Shown here one piece after another: positions 63,635-64,000 of a DNA stretch of 64,000 nucleotides. The DNA lies in contig NZ_CP036264.1 in assembly GCF_008035925.1 (NCBI RefSeq), forward strand, positions 9,203,615 through 9,267,614, given 5' to 3'. The stretch's first letter is position 1. Every line of letters begins with the position of its first letter. A program made the translations under genes and the position numbers. The DNA is from Stieleria maiorica. GTDB lineage: Bacteria > Planctomycetota > Planctomycetia > Pirellulales > Pirellulaceae. The notes under the pieces are model-generated. The model saw nothing but the letters and a program-made list of their open reading frames with translations. It was not told the DNA's origin and made no database searches.

Positions 63635-64000
63635 ATGTACGGTAGATCGTTGCGACGCGGCTTTACGCTCGTCGAGTTATTGGTGGTGATTGCAATCATC
63701 GGAATTTTGGTCGGCTTGTTATTGCCGGCCGTTCAAGCGGCCCGCGAGGCGGCGCGGCGGATGAGTTGCAGCAACAATTTCAAACAAATCGGGATCGCGC
63801 TTCACAACTATCATTCGGCTTACAAGCAGTTGCCGATCAACGGGACCGGGCCGACCAATGAGTTCAACAATGCGTGTTGCGGCGATGCGGTGACCGGCAC
63901 CGCGTCTCCGCCGCCGGTCGCGTTCACGCGGAATTTGCTCAGCTGGCTGGTCGGCATCACGCCGTTCATGGAACAGCAGGGAGTTTGGGATCAAATCTCC
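63635..64000 (+). CDS. DUF1559 protein, N-terminal part (cut by window end)
   Basis: 122 codons are visible from the ATG at 63635. The prepilin motif RRGFTLVELLVVIAIIGILV and ARRMSCSNNFKQIGIALHNYHSAYKQLP are present, then a divergent loop with two adjacent cysteines (NACCGD) and the conserved VGITPFMEQQGVWDQIS. Codon choice in the conserved N-terminus differs clearly from that of the other two copies, so it is not a recent duplicate. The frame is open to the window end. Confidence 0.92.
   Translation, partial: MYGRSLRRGFTLVELLVVIAIIGILVGLLLPAVQAAREAARRMSCSNNFKQIGIALHNYHSAYKQLPINGTGPTNEFNNACCGDAVTGTASPPPVAFTRNLLSWLVGITPFMEQQGVWDQIS

Overview
The window reads as chromosomal DNA from a planctomycete of the Rhodopirellula/Pirellulaceae type. 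Evidence for this is the density of formylglycine sulfatases, two clusters of DUF1549/DUF1553, DUF1501 and PPC-domain proteins, repeated DUF1559 proteins with type IV pilin-like N-termini, a secreted c-type cytochrome/WD40 protein, kinases with DWG instead of DFG, GC-rich codon use, and many families of short interspersed repeats between genes. No rRNA, tRNA, CRISPR array, phage or complete insertion sequence was seen. The assignment is inference from gene content, not from a marker gene.

Layout. 1-9.1 kb (minus strand): a secreted-protein operon in the order DUF1549/1553, PPC, DUF1501, then two Gfo/Idh/MocA oxidoreductases. 9.1-9.5 kb: a MITE-like element with 18-bp inverted ends and an 8-bp target duplication. 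9.5-25.2 kb: a rhamnose/sulfated-glycan locus. An AraC-type regulator (plus) diverges from a minus-strand series of L-rhamnose isomerase, an NCS1-like permease, a 65-aa two-helix membrane protein, a GH78 alpha-L-rhamnosidase, a double-headed sulfatase fusion, two more sulfatases and an FMN alpha-hydroxy-acid oxidase. Together these could desulfate and hydrolyse a sulfated rhamnose-containing polysaccharide, take up and isomerise rhamnose, and perhaps oxidise the lactate that arises from lactaldehyde. No rhamnulose kinase or aldolase lies in the window.

25.6-34 kb: a second DUF1549/1553, DUF1501, PPC cluster with shuffled order, ending in a cytochrome c/coiled-coil/WD40 protein. 34.4-38 kb: a further sulfatase and a CPA2 antiporter with CBS domains. 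38.2-44.1 kb: signalling, with a Ser/Thr kinase-PAS protein, a hybrid histidine kinase (PAS-PAS-HisKA-HATPase-REC-REC-HPt) and a REC-HATPase regulator. 44.7-47.8 kb: a membrane-fusion protein and a MacB-like permease without an adjacent ATPase. 48-50.2 kb: nrfHA, ammonifying nitrite reduction, with NrfA of the CxxCH type. 50.5-55 kb: an alpha/beta hydrolase whose 3' end runs into a tandem repeat array, then a very large TolC-like lipoprotein.

55-64 kb: three DUF1559 pseudopilin-like genes (the last cut by the window end), each accompanied by a tiny acidic lipoprotein, one of 59 aa. Between them lie a TPR/VCBS/UnbV protein and a LysR regulator. Interspersed repeats are a main theme: at least eight families occur, several of them inside or at the ends of coding sequences.
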